From Streptomyces antibioticus (lineage in GTDB: Bacteria; Actinomycetota; Actinomycetes; Streptomycetales; Streptomycetaceae): a DNA stretch of 64,000 bases. Within the stretch, counting starts at the first letter, position 1. Each line of letters starts with the position of its first letter. The DNA lies in contig NZ_CM007717.1 of the NCBI RefSeq assembly GCF_002019855.1, forward strand, positions 8,131,750 through 8,195,749, given 5' to 3'. The notes under the pieces were generated by a model. It saw only the letters and a list, made by a program, of their open reading frames with translations. It did no database searches and had not been told where the DNA came from. The position numbers and the translations under genes are program-made. This document shows positions 63,101 through 64,000 of the stretch, in pieces.

Positions 63101-64000
63101 TGTTGGACGGTCGCGCCGGAGACGGCTTCGCCGCCGGTCCAGACCTGGTGTACGTGGGTGAGTGTTTCGGGGGTGTGGTCGGTGATGAGGTTGAGGAGGG
63201 AGCTGGTGAGCCAGAGTGCGGTGATGCGGTGGGTGGTGATGGTGTGGTGGAGGGTGGGGATGTCGAGGTCGCCTGGTGGGGCGACGATGACGGTTCCGCC
63301 GTTGAGGAGGGGGACCCACAGCTCGTAGGTGGAGGCGTCGAAGGCGGTGGGGGAATGGAGCAGGACGCGTCGGTGGGCGTGGGGTTCGAAGCGGGGATCG
63401 AGGGCGAGGGCGGTGACGTTGCGGTGGGTGACGATGATGCCCTTGGGTGTCCCCGTCGAGCCGGAGGTGTACATCACATATGCCGCGTCCTCGGGATGGA
63501 CAGCCATGCCCGGTGCCTCGGGACTCACCTCGCCCCGGTCGTCCGCATCGATGACGTACAACTCGGCTGATTCCAGGGGTAGGTGGGACTGCGACGGTGC
63601 GTCGGTGACGACGAGTGCGGCGCCGGTGTCGGTGAGGACGTGGCGGATGCGTTCGGCCGGGTAGCGGGTGTCGAGGGGGACGTGGACGGCGCCGGCCTTG
63701 GTCAGGGCGAGGACGGTGGTGACGGTTGCGGTGGAGCGTTGGAGGAGAACGGCGACGGCGTCCCCGGGGCGGACGCCACGGGCGATCAGTTTGTGCGCGA
63801 GCCAGTTCGCGTGGGCGTCCAGTTCCGCGAAGGTCAGCGTGGTGGCGCCGCAGGTGACCGCCGGGGCGTCAGGGGTCGTGCTCGCCTGCCGTGCGAACAG
63901 TTCGCCGAGGGAGGCGTCGGGCAGAGCCACGGCGGTGTCGTTGAACTCCACGAGAGTCCGCCGGTGTTCCTCGGCCGAGAGGAGATCGATGTGGCCGAGC
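60148..64000 (-). CDS. NRPS terminal module: (C)-A-N-methyltransferase-T-TE, 5' part outside window
   Basis: The frame is open to the right edge; the last codons before the A domain (LGHIDLLSAEEHRRTLVEFN) are the end of a condensation domain. A domain: A3 YTSGSTGTPKG (about 63440-63470); specificity residues read D-A-Y-W-W-G-G-T-F-K, a valine-type code. An N-methyltransferase (VLEIGVGTG, about 62340-62356) is inserted after A8 (GRTDHQLKIRGFRIEP). A10 TANGKLDRAAL, carrier DFFDLGGHSLLATRL (Ser about 61087) and a type I thioesterase with GWSFGG (about 60690-60703) follow; stop at 60148. This equals the last module of actinomycin synthetase III (AcmC), which adds N-methylvaline and releases/cyclises the pentapeptide lactone. 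Confidence 0.93.
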   Translation of the reverse strand, partial: LGHIDLLSAEEHRRTLVEFNDTAVALPDASLGELFARQASTTPDAPAVTCGATTLTFAELDAHANWLAHKLIARGVRPGDAVAVLLQRSTATVTTVLALTKAGAVHVPLDTRYPAERIRHVLTDTGAALVVTDAPSQSHLPLESAELYVIDADDRGEVSPEAPGMAVHPEDAAYVMYTSGSTGTPKGIIVTHRNVTALALDPRFEPHAHRRVLLHSPTAFDASTYELWVPLLNGGTVIVAPPGDLDIPTLHHTITTHRITALWLTSSLLNLITDHTPETLTHVHQVWTGGEAVSGATVQQLQRACPALTVIDGYGPTETTTFATHHPVPRPYTGNPTVPIGRPMANTRTYVLDTQLRPVPPGVTGELYIAGAHLARGYLGKPHLTAERFVADPYATEPGARMYRTGDLARHNPDGDLEYLGRTDHQLKIRGFRIEPGEIENTLTDHPDIAQAAVVAHHDQPGDTRLTAYIVPDTTDTAKDDEERSQIGEWQDLYDSLYSGAGADKASGFGEDFSGWNSSYDGRPIPLPEMREWRAATVERIRALGPRRVLEIGVGTGLLLAKLAPACEEYWGTDFSPVVVEALRHHVDADPELARRVKLRVQAAHQHGGLPQGHFDTIVLNSVVQYFPNADYLHQVIEQAFRLLAPGGALFIGDIRNPRLLRTFTAGVQTARADDPTDTAAVRRAVEQSLVLEKELLIDPEYFTALTHHIPDITGADIQLKRGTAHNELTRYRYDTTLHKAGTTPRPLTDAPTHPWPGNLATLAARLRTARPDRLRVTGVPHSRIARDLAVQRALEAGTVPADPVAPGVDPEEFHRLGEEHGYWTAVTWNAYDPAALDVVLVRRGLLGDGVPVGVYLPADAVGAGRPLSSWTTSPATGRDTGSLLRAVHEHIRRHLPEYMRPTAVVPLDRLPLTANGKLDRAALPAFDVERGDIGRAPATPQEQVVCELFAEVLGRPVVGVAEDFFDLGGHSLLATRLMARLRAAFGVELGVRSLFEAPTPAGIAARLDVDDADGSYEVVLPLRTGGGGPPLFCIHPGGGIGWSYSALIKHLGPRYPLYGIQARGLARPEPRPGSIEEMAVDYADQIQTVQPHGPYHLAGWSFGGLCAHALAAEFQQRGEPVALVAVLDVIPDWQGLTHADVPAPDDRVMLLYHVGLVDDGSHRPDDEEMTFAEAREILRRQGSVLANLDEDRLTTITEISANNTHLTIDYRPGPIDGDLLLIACSQQQDPPVTAAAWQPYVRGTVEAHEVPGEHGTMLTRSDTLAGIGRILAAKLHELSGDE

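Noticed and set aside
60040..63570. Plus-strand open frame of 1176 codons opposite the NRPS
   Set aside because: It is antisense of the NRPS gene with Gly/Val repeats produced by C-ending codons; no domain or ribosome binding site.
53865..64000. Echinomycin/quinoxaline or pyrrolobenzodiazepine cluster
   Set aside because: Quinoxaline pathways do not need kynureninase, and pyrrolobenzodiazepine NRPSs end in a reductase; here kynureninase is present and the NRPS ends in a thioesterase after an N-methyltransferase.

Overview
The window looks like chromosomal DNA from a Streptomyces-type actinomycete. GC content is very high, codons end mostly in G or C, GTG starts and 4-base stop/start overlaps are common, and the gene families (LmbU regulator, Spo0M, LAxTG-sorted protein, WD40 Ser/Thr kinase, CebR-type operators) fit that group. 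No rRNA, tRNA, CRISPR array or intact insertion sequence was found.

Region 1 (1-13.9 kb) is housekeeping and accessory chromosome: a cut-off hypothetical gene, a small secreted transglycosylase-like protein, an Hsp90-family (HtpG) gene coupled to a very large TPR protein, a DinB-family protein, secreted and hypothetical proteins, an FMN-binding PPOX protein, two GNAT acetyltransferases (one cut by an amber codon) and a lipoprotein. Region 2 (13.9-27.3 kb) is a carbohydrate regulon: a LacI-family regulator, an ABC importer (binding protein and two permeases), a GH1 beta-glucosidase and, 5 kb further on, a secreted GH6 cellulase. Palindromes of the TGGRAGCGCTYCCA type sit upstream of nearly all of them and tie the region together as a cello-oligosaccharide uptake system. 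Between them lie an RDD protein with a large zinc-ribbon membrane protein and a DUF4253 gene flanked by two copies of a different palindrome.

Region 3 (27.4-35.4 kb) is a complete potassium-transport operon, kdpFABC-kdpE-kdpD, led by an extra 27-residue membrane peptide that overlaps kdpF. Region 4 (35.4-46.6 kb) holds Spo0M, a TetR/EamA exporter pair with a perfect operator, YceI, an SDR, a sortase-anchored alpha/beta hydrolase and a membrane Ser/Thr kinase with an extracellular WD40 propeller. It also contains a patch of gene decay (40.3-43.1 kb) with at least three broken genes.

Region 5 (46.6-64 kb) is one side of a natural-product cluster. A resistance block (UvrA-like protein, DrrB- and DrrA-like ABC exporter, flavin reductase-like SIP protein, TetR) is followed by an LmbU-family regulator and a ferredoxin. 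A convergent operon then encodes cytochrome P450, methyltransferase, kynureninase, tryptophan 2,3-dioxygenase, arylformamidase, a DUF6875 protein and the end of a large NRPS. Tryptophan to kynurenine to (methyl/hydroxy)anthranilate plus a terminal NRPS module of A(Val-type)-N-methyltransferase-carrier-thioesterase is the logic of actinomycin (4-methyl-3-hydroxyanthranilate chromophore, N-methylvaline as last residue). The NRPS gene runs off the right edge, so the rest of the cluster lies beyond the window.
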